Part shown: in pieces, positions 51,658-60,051 of the stretch
Layout: each line of letters opens with the position of its first letter
Numbering within the stretch: position 1 is the first letter of the stretch
DNA from: Bacteroidota bacterium
GTDB lineage: Bacteria; Bacteroidota; Bacteroidia; Bacteroidales; UBA10428
Assembly (NCBI GenBank): GCA_016699695.1
Contig: CP065006.1
Span: 2,480,001-2,544,000, forward strand
Length of the DNA: 64,000 bases
Direction: 5' to 3'
The notes under the pieces: model-generated
Seen by the model: only the letters and a program-made list of their open reading frames with translations
Told to the model about the DNA's origin: nothing
The model's database searches: none
Position numbers and translations under genes: made by a program

Positions 51658-52884
51658 TTATTTAAATACCAACACCGAAAGATTTTTTTCGTCGAAAATT
51701 TCGTTGGCTACTTCCATAATCTGAGAGGCTGTGATCTGCTCTATTTTTTTACATACTTCTTCCAGTTCGTCTACCTTATTATATACCAGCAGACTTTTTG
51801 CGATGGAAAGCATCTGGTTTTCGTTGTTTTCGGCCGACATGGCTATTTGGCCGATCAATTGGCGCTTGGTTCTTTGCAGTTGGTTTGGACCAAGGCATTT
51901 GTTGCGTAAGGCTGCCAGTTCGCGATGTGTCAGTGCCAGGCTTTTTTTTAAATCTTTTTCATCGGTGCCAAAATAAATGCTCACAATGCCTGTGTCGGAA
52001 TAGGTTGTGTAATTGGCTTCGACATTATAGGCATAGCCTCTTTTTTCGCGCAGACTCAGGTTGAGTTTCGAATTTAGTCCTGGTCCACCTAGGTAATTGT
52101 TTAAAAGGTGTAGTATCAGCCTTTTTTCGTCGTTAAAACTATAAGCCGGCCCTCCTACAATGCAATGGGTTTGGTGAGTATCTTTATCAACCTGCAAAAA
52201 TGAAGCTTGATAGTTTTTAACCTGAAATTCACTTCTTGGGTTGGTGGCAGCGCGGGTTGGGATATCGGAAAAATGTTTTTCGAAATAATGCTTGACTTTT
52301 TTAAAATCAAGCTTTCCAACAGAGGCAATCACCATTTGTTGGGTTGAGTAGTTTTGCTGATAGAATTTTAAAATGTCATTACGGGTAATGCTTTGCATAC
52401 TTTCGGCTGATCCAAGTATGTTGTTGGCCATGGGATGTCCTTTGTAAACCAATTCTTCAAAATCGTCGAAAATCAGTTCGAGAGGCGAATCCTTGTAGGA
52501 GTTAATTTCGTCAATTACTACTTCTTTTTCTTTAATGATTTCCTTCTCCGGAAAAACGGAGTTGAATACGATGTCGCGAAGCAGTTCGAAAGCCCTTGAA
52601 TAATAATTATTGAAAAAACTGGTGTGGATGCAGGTTTCTTCTTTGGTGGTAAATGCATTCAGCTCACCACCCACATCTTCCATGCAGCTGAGAATATGAT
52701 AGGCTTTACGTTTACGTGTTCCTTTAAATATAAGGTGTTCGATTAGGTGGGTAATCCCAAACTCCGAATCCTTTTCGTCGCGCGAACCGGTATTAATCAT
52801 CAATCCACAATGTGCTACCGGCGAATCGGTTTGCTTGTGAATGAGTTTTATGCCATTTCCCAATTCATATATGCTACCCTCCAT
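51658..52884 (-). CDS. M16 family zinc peptidase
   Basis: 408 residues. The inverted zinc motif HLIEH (H46, E49, H50) is followed 76 residues later by E126 (VIDEIN), the usual third ligand distance, and by GSAESM and a second M16-like half (AYNVEANYTTYSDTGIVSIY). No signal peptide is seen, so it is probably cytoplasmic. Family members degrade small peptides or process proteins; the substrate is unknown. It is shorter than two-half insulinases, as usual for the bacterial processing-protease-like type, and its start is normal. Confidence 0.9.
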   Translation of the reverse strand: MEGSIYELGNGIKLIHKQTDSPVAHCGLMINTGSRDEKDSEFGITHLIEHLIFKGTRKRKAYHILSCMEDVGGELNAFTTKEETCIHTSFFNNYYSRAFELLRDIVFNSVFPEKEIIKEKEVVIDEINSYKDSPLELIFDDFEELVYKGHPMANNILGSAESMQSITRNDILKFYQQNYSTQQMVIASVGKLDFKKVKHYFEKHFSDIPTRAATNPRSEFQVKNYQASFLQVDKDTHQTHCIVGGPAYSFNDEKRLILHLLNNYLGGPGLNSKLNLSLREKRGYAYNVEANYTTYSDTGIVSIYFGTDEKDLKKSLALTHRELAALRNKCLGPNQLQRTKRQLIGQIAMSAENNENQMLSIAKSLLVYNKVDELEEVCKKIEQITASQIMEVANEIFDEKNLSVLVFK

Positions 52885-53020
52885 AGTCCCTTATTTTATA
52901 GGCTACAAATGTATAAATTCCAAGTCATTTTCTGCTTCAAGCTAAACGCTTGATATTCAAGGTAAAATACTTGATTCGTTGCTTACTTTCTACTTAACCT
53001 ACAAAAATGAAGCTTGTGTT

Positions 53021-53051
53021 TTTGTAGATTCATTTTTTTATTTACATTTGC
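53021..53051 (+). promoter_or_regulatory. Promoter of tRNA-Phe
   Basis: TTTG at 53021-53024 and TACATTTGC at 53043-53051, 18 bases apart. It is a textbook Bacteroidota promoter, with predicted start about 10 bases before the tRNA. Confidence 0.75.
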
Positions 53052-53067
53052 ACCGCTGTTTTAGCAA

Positions 53068-53140
53068 GGTACCATAGCTCAGTTGGTAGAGCACAGGACT
53101 GAAAATCCTGGTGTCCCTGGTTCGATCCCGGGTGGTACCA
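53068..53140 (+). tRNA. tRNA-Phe (anticodon GAA)
   Basis: 73-nt cloverleaf: acceptor GGTACCA/TGGTACC, D arm GCTC-AGTTGGTA-GAGC, anticodon arm CAGGA-CTGAAAA-TCCTG, T arm CCTGG-TTCGATC-CCGGG, discriminator A. CCA not encoded. Confidence 0.97.
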
Positions 53141-53145
53141 CAAAC

Positions 53146-53173
53146 AAAACCTCCTCAATCAGGAGGTTTTTTT
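53146..53173 (+). terminator. Terminator downstream of tRNA-Phe
   Basis: AAAACCTCCT (53146-53155) and AGGAGGTTTT (53161-53170) form a perfect 10-bp stem with a 5-nt loop, followed by T residues. Confidence 0.85.
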
Positions 53174-53329
53174 GTTTCCATCAGTTTGTATCCGGACTGC
53201 CAGGCTTCAGTGTAAAGGGCAGCGGTAAGATTTCACATTCTCATTACCTCAAACTGAATTCGGCTATGCTTCAGTTTTCTTCATCCCTGAATGTGCTGTT
53301 CACACTTTTTAATTGCAATCACTTTTGGT

Positions 53330-53338
53330 TAACTTTGT
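53330..53338 (+). promoter_or_regulatory. -7 box upstream of larE
   Basis: TAACTTTGT matches TAnnTTTG exactly. A start near 53345 gives a leader of about 60 bases to the TTG at 53405; no good -33 TTTG was found. Confidence 0.4.
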
Positions 53339-53404
53339 GTTAATTGCCTTTACGTTTGCCAAGGCAACAGACTTATTCTATTATCTTGCAAAAAAACTTT
53401 CATT

Positions 53405-54223
53405 TTGTTAAACAAGGCACTTTCTTGCGAAGCCCTATTAAAAGATTGGTTCAAGGAGCATCCCAGGGTACTTGTGGCGCTTTCTGGTGGGGTCGATTCC
53501 TGCCTGTTAAGTTACCTGGCCAGAAAATATTGCGGCAAGCAAAATGCAGTGGCGCTTATTGGGGTTTCTCCTAGTTTAAAACAACGCGAACTCGAAAATG
53601 CAAAGCATTTTTGCAATAATCACGATATTGTTTTGCAGGAAATCTTTCCTGATGAGCTATCCGATCCTAATTATGCCGCCAACCCGGTTAACCGATGTTA
53701 CTTCTGCAAGCATGCACTCTTTACTACCATGCATTCCGTAAGGCAGTATCAATACCCTGATTTTGAGTTGATAAATGGTAGCAACCTGAACGATTTGGGT
53801 GATTTTCGGCCAGGATTAGCTGCAGCTCAGGAGTTGCAGGCCTTAAGTCCACTAATTTTGTGTGGTTTCGATAAAGAATCAATCCGTATTCTCGCTCAGC
53901 ATTACCAATTAGAGGTTTGGGACAAACCAGCCAGTCCTTGTTTAAGCAGTCGCTTCCCTTATGGCGAATCCATTACCGTAGAGAAGTTAAAGATGGTGGA
54001 AAAGGCTGAAGATTTATTGTTGGACAAGGGTTTTAGCTCGGTGCGTGTTCGCTATATCCAATCCGCAGCCAGAATTGAGGTGCCGCTTAGCGAACTCGAA
54101 AAATTGAATTTGTTGAAGACTGAACTGCAGGATTCTTTCAAGTCCATTGGCTTTTATCATCTCGAAATCGACCAGGAAGGACTTGTTTCGGGTAAGCTGA
54201 ACAAAGAAATTAATCGATTGTAA
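53405..54223 (+). CDS. larE: LarE-family ATP-dependent sulfur transferase
   Basis: 272 residues from a TTG start. The PP-loop is SGGVDS (27-32) and the family signature SPCLSSRFPYG holds Cys179, the likely sulfur-donating cysteine; NRCYFCKHALF (C98, C101) is also typical. Known role: sacrificial or iron-sulfur-assisted sulfur insertion in nickel-pincer cofactor synthesis for lactate racemase, with LarB and LarC. Neither partner nor LarA is in the window, so the local role is uncertain. The next gene is a thiamine-binding-like protein 68 bases downstream. Confidence 0.88.
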   Translation: MLNKALSCEALLKDWFKEHPRVLVALSGGVDSCLLSYLARKYCGKQNAVALIGVSPSLKQRELENAKHFCNNHDIVLQEIFPDELSDPNYAANPVNRCYFCKHALFTTMHSVRQYQYPDFELINGSNLNDLGDFRPGLAAAQELQALSPLILCGFDKESIRILAQHYQLEVWDKPASPCLSSRFPYGESITVEKLKMVEKAEDLLLDKGFSSVRVRYIQSAARIEVPLSELEKLNLLKTELQDSFKSIGFYHLEIDQEGLVSGKLNKEINRL

Positions 54224-54291
54224 ATAATTTTTCCTACAAAAAAGCAAAATCATATTACCTTTCATTCTGAAATAGAAAGAAAGAAATAAGC

Positions 54292-54603
54292 ATGTCTGTT
54301 TTGCTTGAATTTGCCATGTTCCCTACCGACAAGGGAGAAAGTGTGAGTACCTATGTAAGCCGTATCATAAAAATGATTGACGAGAGTGGGGAGAGTTATC
54401 AACTCACTCCTATGGGTACCATTGTCGAAACTCAAAACCTGCAACAGGCGCTTGAACTTGTACACAAAGCCTATATGCTTCTTGAGCCGGATTGCAAGCG
54501 GATTTATTCATCACTTAAGCTCGATATACGTCAGGGACCAGAAGGGCGATTGGCAGGGAAAATACTTTCGATCGAAGAAAAGATAGGGAGTGTAAAAAAG
54601 TAA
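54292..54603 (+). CDS. MTH1187/YkoF-like thiamine-binding protein
   Basis: 103 residues of the DUF77 (thiamine_BP) family, with a ferredoxin-like fold. Characteristic segments are LLEFAMFPTDKGESVSTYVS, YQLTPMGTIVETQNLQQALE and KLDIRQGPEGRLAGKI. Family members bind thiamine or related ligands in crystal structures, but a cellular function is not settled. It is cytoplasmic with no signal. It lies on the same strand as larE with a 68-base gap and is followed by a hairpin. Confidence 0.85.
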   Translation: MSVLLEFAMFPTDKGESVSTYVSRIIKMIDESGESYQLTPMGTIVETQNLQQALELVHKAYMLLEPDCKRIYSSLKLDIRQGPEGRLAGKILSIEEKIGSVKK

Positions 54604-54635
54604 AACCAGTCAAGCTTGGAGCTGACTGGTTTTAA
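54601..54635 (+). terminator. Terminator after the thiamine-binding-like gene
   Basis: AAAACCAGTCA (54602-54612) and TGACTGGTTTT (54623-54633) form an 11-bp stem overlapping the stop codon. The T-tract is only four bases, so strength is uncertain. Confidence 0.6.
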
Positions 54636-54638
54636 CAT

Positions 54639-54664
54639 CACTTAATAACGGGCGTTATTAAGTG
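54639..54664. repeat. Perfect 12-bp inverted repeat
   Basis: CACTTAATAACG (54639-54650), GG, CGTTATTAAGTG (54653-54664). The arms are exactly complementary and follow the terminator by a few bases. It could be an operator for a dimeric regulator of the antiporter gene, or a second transcription-end hairpin. Confidence 0.6.
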
Positions 54665-54852
54665 CCTCATTCCCTTAAGTCGATGTAAAGTTATGAAATA
54701 ATTGTAAAACCAATGCAAATGAAATGTTAAATTATTTTGTTTTTTTTCAAGCTTCATTTGAGATCAAAGAAATTGAACACATGGCTTAAAACTACAGATT
54801 GCGTTGATATGCCTAAATGGCAAAAGTCAAATAAAAACTCAAATCGGATTAA

Positions 54853-56070
54853 ATGCTTACAAGTTTTGCTTTTATTGTATTGTTGGCACTGATGCTGAAT
54901 TATCTCTTCAGAAAAATCGGTTTGCCGGGACTTATCGGAATGATAATGGCTGGAATTCTTCTAGGACCTTCGGTTCTTAATCTGGTTGACAATCATGTAA
55001 TCGATCTTTTAGGTGAACTAAAAACCGTGGCACTCATTGTCATTCTAATCCGGGCAGGTCTGGGTATTAATCGTGATACTTTAAATAAGATTGGAAAACC
55101 TGCCATTCGTATGAGTTTTATTCCCGGAACCATCGAGGGAACTACAATTATGGTTGTTGCGCATTATTTGCTTGACCTAAGCTGGATCGAAGGCGGATTG
55201 CTTGGCTTCATTTTCGCGGCAGTTTCGCCAGCTGTGGTTGTGCCGGCTATGCTCAATTTAAAAGATAACAAATTTGGTAAAAAGAAGGAGATACCGACGC
55301 TTATTCTTGCAGGTGCTTCGGTCGATGATGTATTTGCAATAACCATTTTTGGGGTGTTTATTGGACTTGCCAGTGGGAATGCGATCAATGTTCCTTACCT
55401 GCTATTTTCGGTGCCGGTTGGAATACTTGCCGGAGCATTAATTGGGGCGGGATTGGGTTATTTGTTAATGCTTTACTTTCGGAAGGTACACATCCGCGAT
55501 ACAAAGAAAGTGATCATTTTCATGGTAGTTTCGATTTTGTTTTATGAGTTTACGGAAACTCCATACATTAAGCAACACATTCAAATAGCTGGATTATTGG
55601 GTATTATGGCAATTGGTTTTGTGCTGCTGGAGAAATATTCGTCAGTGGCAGGTCGTTTAGCTATTAAATTTGATAAAGTATGGGTTTTGGCAGAAATTCT
55701 TCTGTTTGTTTACATTGGTACCCAGATCGAAATCGCGGCATTAAAAAGTAAGTTGTTGCTTTCGGGATTAATCATACTTCTGGTGGGTTTATTGTTCAGA
55801 GGCTTTGGCGTATGGTTGTCGCTACTGGGCTCGAAGCTGAATGGTAAAGAAAAACTCTTCTGCATGATAGCCTATATACCAAAGGCTACGGTACAGGCTG
55901 CAATTGGAGCGGTACCTCTTTCACTAATTCAGTCAGGCACTATCACTAGTATTTCCGAAACAAACGGACAGGCAATTCTTGCCCTTGCTGTGCTAAGTAT
56001 TGTAATAACCGCTCCACTGGGGGCTGTCGGAATTAATTATTACGGGCCACGCCTATTAAGTAAGGATTAA
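54853..56070 (+). CDS. Cation:proton antiporter (CPA1 family)
   Basis: 405 residues with about 11-12 membrane helices. It begins FAFIVLLALMLNYLFRKIGL, with GMIMAGILLGPSVL and the core aspartate pair in ASVDDVFAITIFGVF, as in Na+/H+ exchangers. The C-terminal part ends in ITAPLGAVGINYYG. No cytoplasmic TrkA-N domain is attached. Known role: exchange of Na+ or K+ for H+ across the inner membrane for pH and ion balance; ion choice is unknown. It is monocistronic with a bidirectional terminator after it. Confidence 0.92.
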   Translation: MLTSFAFIVLLALMLNYLFRKIGLPGLIGMIMAGILLGPSVLNLVDNHVIDLLGELKTVALIVILIRAGLGINRDTLNKIGKPAIRMSFIPGTIEGTTIMVVAHYLLDLSWIEGGLLGFIFAAVSPAVVVPAMLNLKDNKFGKKKEIPTLILAGASVDDVFAITIFGVFIGLASGNAINVPYLLFSVPVGILAGALIGAGLGYLLMLYFRKVHIRDTKKVIIFMVVSILFYEFTETPYIKQHIQIAGLLGIMAIGFVLLEKYSSVAGRLAIKFDKVWVLAEILLFVYIGTQIEIAALKSKLLLSGLIILLVGLLFRGFGVWLSLLGSKLNGKEKLFCMIAYIPKATVQAAIGAVPLSLIQSGTITSISETNGQAILALAVLSIVITAPLGAVGINYYGPRLLSKD

Positions 56071-56106
56071 AAAACCCGGTTCATGAAAGAAATGAACCGG
56101 GTTTTT
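56071..56106. terminator. Bidirectional terminator, antiporter and amylase genes
   Basis: AAAACCCGGTTCAT (56071-56084) and ATGAACCGGGTTTT (56092-56105) form a 14-bp stem with a 7-nt loop and T-runs on both strands. Confidence 0.9.
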
Positions 56107-56124
56107 CTGGATTTCTATTCCTTA

Positions 56125-57789
56125 TTATTTGATGGATAGCAGGACAATGTCGAAAACGGTATTGATTTTTACTTTATCATCGATTACCTGAACTTCCATG
56201 CCTGAATAGTGATCGGTAAGCATGCTTCCTTCAGCAAACACTCCGTTTATTGGTAGGGTTTTCTCTCCTTTATTCAGATCGAGTCCGACAAGCACTTTAT
56301 CCTGAAGCGATGCAGAACTATATTCACGCAAAAATATTAGAGGTTTTGAAGAAATTGTGGTGTGAATTCCAGCCCCAACCGCCGGGTGAGCCTGGCGAAA
56401 TCGACCCAGTTTTTGCCAATGCATCAGCACATCCTGAATCTTATATCCGTTTCTTTCGAGGTTACTCTCAAGTTCGTCCCAGTTCATAAACGATCGAAGA
56501 TTGGCATCGCCTTCTTCTCCTTCCACTATTAGCTTTCGAGCAGTTTCGTCGCCATAATATACTTGCACAGCTCCGGGAGTAAGCATAAGTTTGGTGCCTG
56601 CTACAATAGGATTTTTTCTTTCTTTATCAAAGCTATGCCAATCGTCGTGGGAGCTAATGTAGTTCATTACCCAGTTGCCGTCCATGCATTTCAGGTAATT
56701 GGAATATACTGTAAACAGTTCATTGTAGCTTCTGTGGGCATCGCCCTTAAAGCTAAAATTGATAAGGCTGTTAAACCCATAATCGAAATAGTTTACCACA
56801 GTGTCGCTGAAAAAGTAGTTATTTGCCGACTGGATGTTGTAGCCATATACTTCCCCAACGATATAAAATTCAGTGTTGTCCAGCACTTTTGTTGGGTTTG
56901 CTTCTTTCCATTCTTCAAAGGCTTTAAGCGCTTCTGTATTTAATGCTTGCCAAACCGATTCTTCCACATGTTTTACGGTATCAATTCTAAATCCATCGAT
57001 ACCATACTTTCGAATAAAATCGGTAAGCCATTTTATAAAATAGTAACGGGGGGTTCTGGGATAGCCAGTTTTGCTAAAGAATGAATCCAGCGAAGCCATT
57101 TCAGATTCGAGTCGGCCTTCGGCTTTCCATTTTTCTTTTAAAAACAGAGGCACTTCAACTTCCTCATTGCTCTCGGTTTTTATATCTGGTAAATTCTCCA
57201 CAAGGGTGCATGTGATTGTCGACTCATAATCCTGGTAACTGCACTGGGGCGAGGTACGCACCCATTCGTCGGGCCATACCGGATCTATGCTTGTGACCGG
57301 ACCTGTTTGATTGATTACAACATCGAGCACGATACGAATCCCTTTTGCATGAGCTGTTTCTACAAGCTTTTTAAAGTCCTCTTCCGATCCAAAATTGGGC
57401 TCGAAGGCAGTCCAGTCTTTTGCCCAATATCCATGATAACCATAAGTGTTTCCATGTCCTTCATCTACCGCACCGTGAATTTGTTCTACCACTGGTGTAA
57501 GCCAAATGGCATCAATACCCAGGTTTGTAAAATAATTCTCTTCCAGTTTCTGAATGATGCCTTTAATATCGCCCCCCATGAAACCTCTTGTAGGTTTGGT
57601 TTCGGCGGTTCTTCCGAAATTCAGATCATTCAGTGTATCGCCATTCGAAAAACGGTCGGTAAGCAAAAAATAGACGGTGGCATTTTCCCAAATAAATTCC
57701 TTGCCCGAAGCATTGTCGGCTTTGCTGGTGCAACGGATTGAAAAAAATGCTGTAGTTACTAAAAGATAAATGATTATGACATTCTTCAT
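56125..57789 (-). CDS. GH13 alpha-amylase-family lipoprotein
   Basis: 554 residues. A hydrophobic signal ends FFSIRC (Cys20), a loose lipobox. The GH13 (beta/alpha)8 regions are clear: region I DVVINQTG (D156, N160, Q161), region II GFRIDTVKH (nucleophile D270), region III VGEVYGY (acid/base E313), and region IV YISSHDD (H381, D382). A C-terminal beta domain follows. Known role: hydrolysis or transfer of alpha-1,4 glucans. Region I normally has His where Q161 stands. No SusCD genes are near, so it is not part of a classical starch locus. The gene is monocistronic. Confidence 0.92.
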   Translation of the reverse strand: MKNVIIIYLLVTTAFFSIRCTSKADNASGKEFIWENATVYFLLTDRFSNGDTLNDLNFGRTAETKPTRGFMGGDIKGIIQKLEENYFTNLGIDAIWLTPVVEQIHGAVDEGHGNTYGYHGYWAKDWTAFEPNFGSEEDFKKLVETAHAKGIRIVLDVVINQTGPVTSIDPVWPDEWVRTSPQCSYQDYESTITCTLVENLPDIKTESNEEVEVPLFLKEKWKAEGRLESEMASLDSFFSKTGYPRTPRYYFIKWLTDFIRKYGIDGFRIDTVKHVEESVWQALNTEALKAFEEWKEANPTKVLDNTEFYIVGEVYGYNIQSANNYFFSDTVVNYFDYGFNSLINFSFKGDAHRSYNELFTVYSNYLKCMDGNWVMNYISSHDDWHSFDKERKNPIVAGTKLMLTPGAVQVYYGDETARKLIVEGEEGDANLRSFMNWDELESNLERNGYKIQDVLMHWQKLGRFRQAHPAVGAGIHTTISSKPLIFLREYSSASLQDKVLVGLDLNKGEKTLPINGVFAEGSMLTDHYSGMEVQVIDDKVKINTVFDIVLLSIK

Positions 57790-58016
57790 TGGGTTAAAAA
57801 TATTTGTTTTTACTATATGGCTTCTTTTTTCTCACAAACTCAACTGAAAGAAGCTGCTATATTGTGATTCTCTATTTTTCCGGAAAGCCATTTGCAAATG
57901 TAAAACAATCGATATAGCGCCACAAATATTTTATTTCATTGGCAGGTTTATCGATTCACAATACAGCTTTTTAAGTATCAAGGCGAATTTTTAAGTGGAT
58001 ATGGTTAAAAACAAAA

Positions 58017-58046
58017 AAGAGGAGAGAATGGTTTTTCTCTCCTCTT
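58017..58046 (-). terminator. Strong intrinsic terminator without an obvious upstream gene
   Basis: AAGAGGAGAGAA (58017-58028) and TTCTCTCCTCTT (58035-58046) form a perfect 12-bp stem with a 6-nt loop. On the minus strand a TTTT-G-TTTTT run follows. No annotated gene ends into it. Confidence 0.8.
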
Positions 58047-58204
58047 CAGCTACCAGCCCTAAGTTTGAAGCTTAATTAGCAATTTGTGTTACTTTTCGAT
58101 TGAAAGTGCGTACACTTCCGGTTTATACAAAATGTAAGGTAGAAAAATACATATACCCAGGTCAAGTGCATTTTGACGAATTCATCTGTTTGAGCGGAAG
58201 AATA

Positions 58205-58229
58205 CGTTGATCTAAAGGATAGATCAACG
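58205..58229. other. Perfect 10-bp hairpin
   Basis: CGTTGATCTA (58205-58214), loop AAGGA, TAGATCAACG (58220-58229). No T-tract, so it is an RNA structure or operator candidate, not a terminator. Confidence 0.55.
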
Positions 58230-58549
58230 ATTTGCCACATGCCAAACGTTAGATACGAAGCGAAAATTCAAAATAAAAATTACTTCTCCTTTAATCAATT
58301 GTTCCTCTTTTTTGTTATTTTCTTGGTAAGCTATTCTACTGATAAAGATCAGCTTGGAAAAAGCGATATGCTGTGCGAAGATTAGTTTCAATTTCTTACT
58401 TTTATTAAAAATAAGCACCAATGAAATCATGCTGAATGGTTGCCTTGTTTTATTATTAAGAGCAATCTTCTTTTGGTTTTTAAATTCATTCTGAACCAGA
58501 CTTGAAGGAAATTTGAAGGGAAACGGATAAATACTTAAACTATAAATTC

Positions 58550-59911
58550 ATGGAAACTATTAACCAGTATATTGAGAAAAACAAGCAACGATTTATCGAT
58601 GAACTATTTAAGTTTATAGAACTTCCTTCGGTTAGTTCCAAAAAGGATAATAAGGATATAATGTACAAAACGGCTGCTCATGTAGCTGATTCGTTGTTGA
58701 AAGCAGGTGCCGACAAAGCCGAAATACACGATACGGATGGTTGGCCAGTTGTTTTTGGGCAAAAAATTGTGAATGAAAAACTACCTACAGTGCTGGTTTA
58801 CGGGCATTACGATGTTCAACCTGCTGAGCCTCTCGAACTCTGGGAATCGCCGCCTTTTAAACCTGAAATCCGGAACGAAAAAATTTATGCCCGTGGAGCC
58901 GATGACGACAAAGGTCAGCTTTTTATGCATGTAAAGGCCTTTGAATATATGGTGAGTGAAAACAAACTACCCTGTAACATCAAATTTTTAATCGAAGGTG
59001 AAGAAGAAGTTGGATCTTCTTCGCTCGAATCGTTTTGTGTGAAGAATAAGGAAATATTAAAGGCCGATGTGATTCTTGTTTCCGACACCTCTATGCTTTC
59101 ACTGTCTAATCCCTCCATAACCACAGGTTTGCGGGGGTTAGCTTATTTCGAAGTGGAACTTACAGGACAGAACCGCGATTTGCATTCAGGACTTTATGGA
59201 GGTTCGGTAAAAAATCCCTGTATGGTTTTATGCAGCATCATCGACAAACTCATCGACCAAAATGGTGTGATTACCATTCCGGGTTTTTACGATGATATTT
59301 TAAAACTCTCAGCAGAAGAACGCAAGCAGTTGAATGCTGCGCCTTTTAGTGAGAAGGATTTTTTTAATTCCATAGGGCTAAAAGAGGGCTTTGGTGAAAA
59401 AGATTATTCGGTAATCGAACGCCTTGGGGCTCGTCCTACTTGCGATGTAAATGGAATTTGGGGCGGACATACCGCTGAAGGTGCAAAAACAGTATTGCCG
59501 GCCAAGGCGTTTGCTAAGATCAGTATGCGTCTGGTTCCAAACCAAACTCCAGCACGCGTGGTCGAACAGTTTAAAACCTATCTGAATAAGATTATTCCTG
59601 ACGGGTTTACAATTAAAGTAGAATACCTGCATGGCGGCACTCCCTACTTGCTCCCGTTTGAAAGCAAAGAGCTGGATGCTGCAAAAAAGGCTATTCAGAA
59701 AACATTTGGAAAGATTCCCTTTCCAGTGCGCAGTGGGGGTAGTATTCCGGTGATATCAACTTTCGAAAAGGTGTTAGGCATTAAATCCGTGCTGCTTGGT
59801 TTTGGACTTGAAACGGATGCTATTCATGCCCCGAATGAGAATTATCCTTTAGCCAATTTTTACAAGGGCATTGAAACTATCCCATGGTTTTACCATTACT
59901 ATGCCTTCTGA
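58550..59911 (+). CDS. M20 family dipeptidase
   Basis: 453 residues. The zinc-binding scaffold appears as LVYGHYDVQPAEPLELW (first His and the catalytic Asp), GADDDKGQLFMHVKAFEYM (bridging Asp), IEGEEEVGSSSL (catalytic Glu and ligand), VSDTSML and, near the C-terminus, ETDAIHAPNENYPL (final His). The lid domain occupies about 200-320. Known role: metallo-dipeptidase of the CNDP/PepV-like group, probably cytoplasmic since no signal peptide is seen. A clear intrinsic terminator follows. Substrate range is unknown. Confidence 0.94.
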   Translation: METINQYIEKNKQRFIDELFKFIELPSVSSKKDNKDIMYKTAAHVADSLLKAGADKAEIHDTDGWPVVFGQKIVNEKLPTVLVYGHYDVQPAEPLELWESPPFKPEIRNEKIYARGADDDKGQLFMHVKAFEYMVSENKLPCNIKFLIEGEEEVGSSSLESFCVKNKEILKADVILVSDTSMLSLSNPSITTGLRGLAYFEVELTGQNRDLHSGLYGGSVKNPCMVLCSIIDKLIDQNGVITIPGFYDDILKLSAEERKQLNAAPFSEKDFFNSIGLKEGFGEKDYSVIERLGARPTCDVNGIWGGHTAEGAKTVLPAKAFAKISMRLVPNQTPARVVEQFKTYLNKIIPDGFTIKVEYLHGGTPYLLPFESKELDAAKKAIQKTFGKIPFPVRSGGSIPVISTFEKVLGIKSVLLGFGLETDAIHAPNENYPLANFYKGIETIPWFYHYYAF

Positions 59912-59929
59912 TAGTATTTTTACCTTGAA

Positions 59930-59961
59930 CGGCAGGATCGCAATCCTGCCGGTTTTGTTTT
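59930..59961 (+). terminator. Terminator downstream of the dipeptidase gene
   Basis: CGGCAGGAT (59930-59938) and ATCCTGCCG (59943-59951) form a perfect 9-bp stem with a 4-nt loop, followed by GTTTTGTTTT. Confidence 0.85.
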
Positions 59962-60018
59962 CTTGATGCTTGTGAACAAGCCCTAATGAGTCGAATAGAG
60001 AATTGTTCAGATTCTCAT

Positions 60019-60027
60019 TATATTTGT
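60019..60027 (+). promoter_or_regulatory. -7 box upstream of glnN
   Basis: TATATTTGT matches TAnnTTTG exactly, 25 bases before the ATG at 60052. It lies inside the longer same-frame extension from 59986, showing that extension is not the true start. A canonical -33 element was not found. Confidence 0.5.
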
Positions 60028-60051
60028 ATCAAACCAATTTGCAGATATCCA

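Larger units (their letters stand above)
57790..58549. other. 760-bp gene-poor region with orphan terminator
   Basis: It holds no convincing coding sequence. A strong minus-strand terminator lies at 58017-58046 and a perfect 10-bp hairpin at 58205-58229. Short minus-strand frames around 58080-58230 look vaguely protein-like but are broken by stops, compatible with a decayed gene or an untranslated transcript. The first 60 bases hold the amylase upstream region, and the last 100 that of the dipeptidase. Confidence 0.6.

Noticed and set aside
53083..53343. 86-residue plus-strand ORF (MVEHRTENPGVPGSIPGGTT)
   Set aside because: It reads through tRNA-Phe and its terminator; artefact.
58224..58430. 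68-residue minus-strand ORF
   Set aside because: Lysine/isoleucine-rich, no recognisable pattern, crosses the 58205-58229 hairpin; coding character too weak.
59986..60051. N-terminal extension of GlnN (MSRIENCSDSHY...)
   Set aside because: It covers the promoter box at 60019-60027; the standard GSIII start is at 60052.
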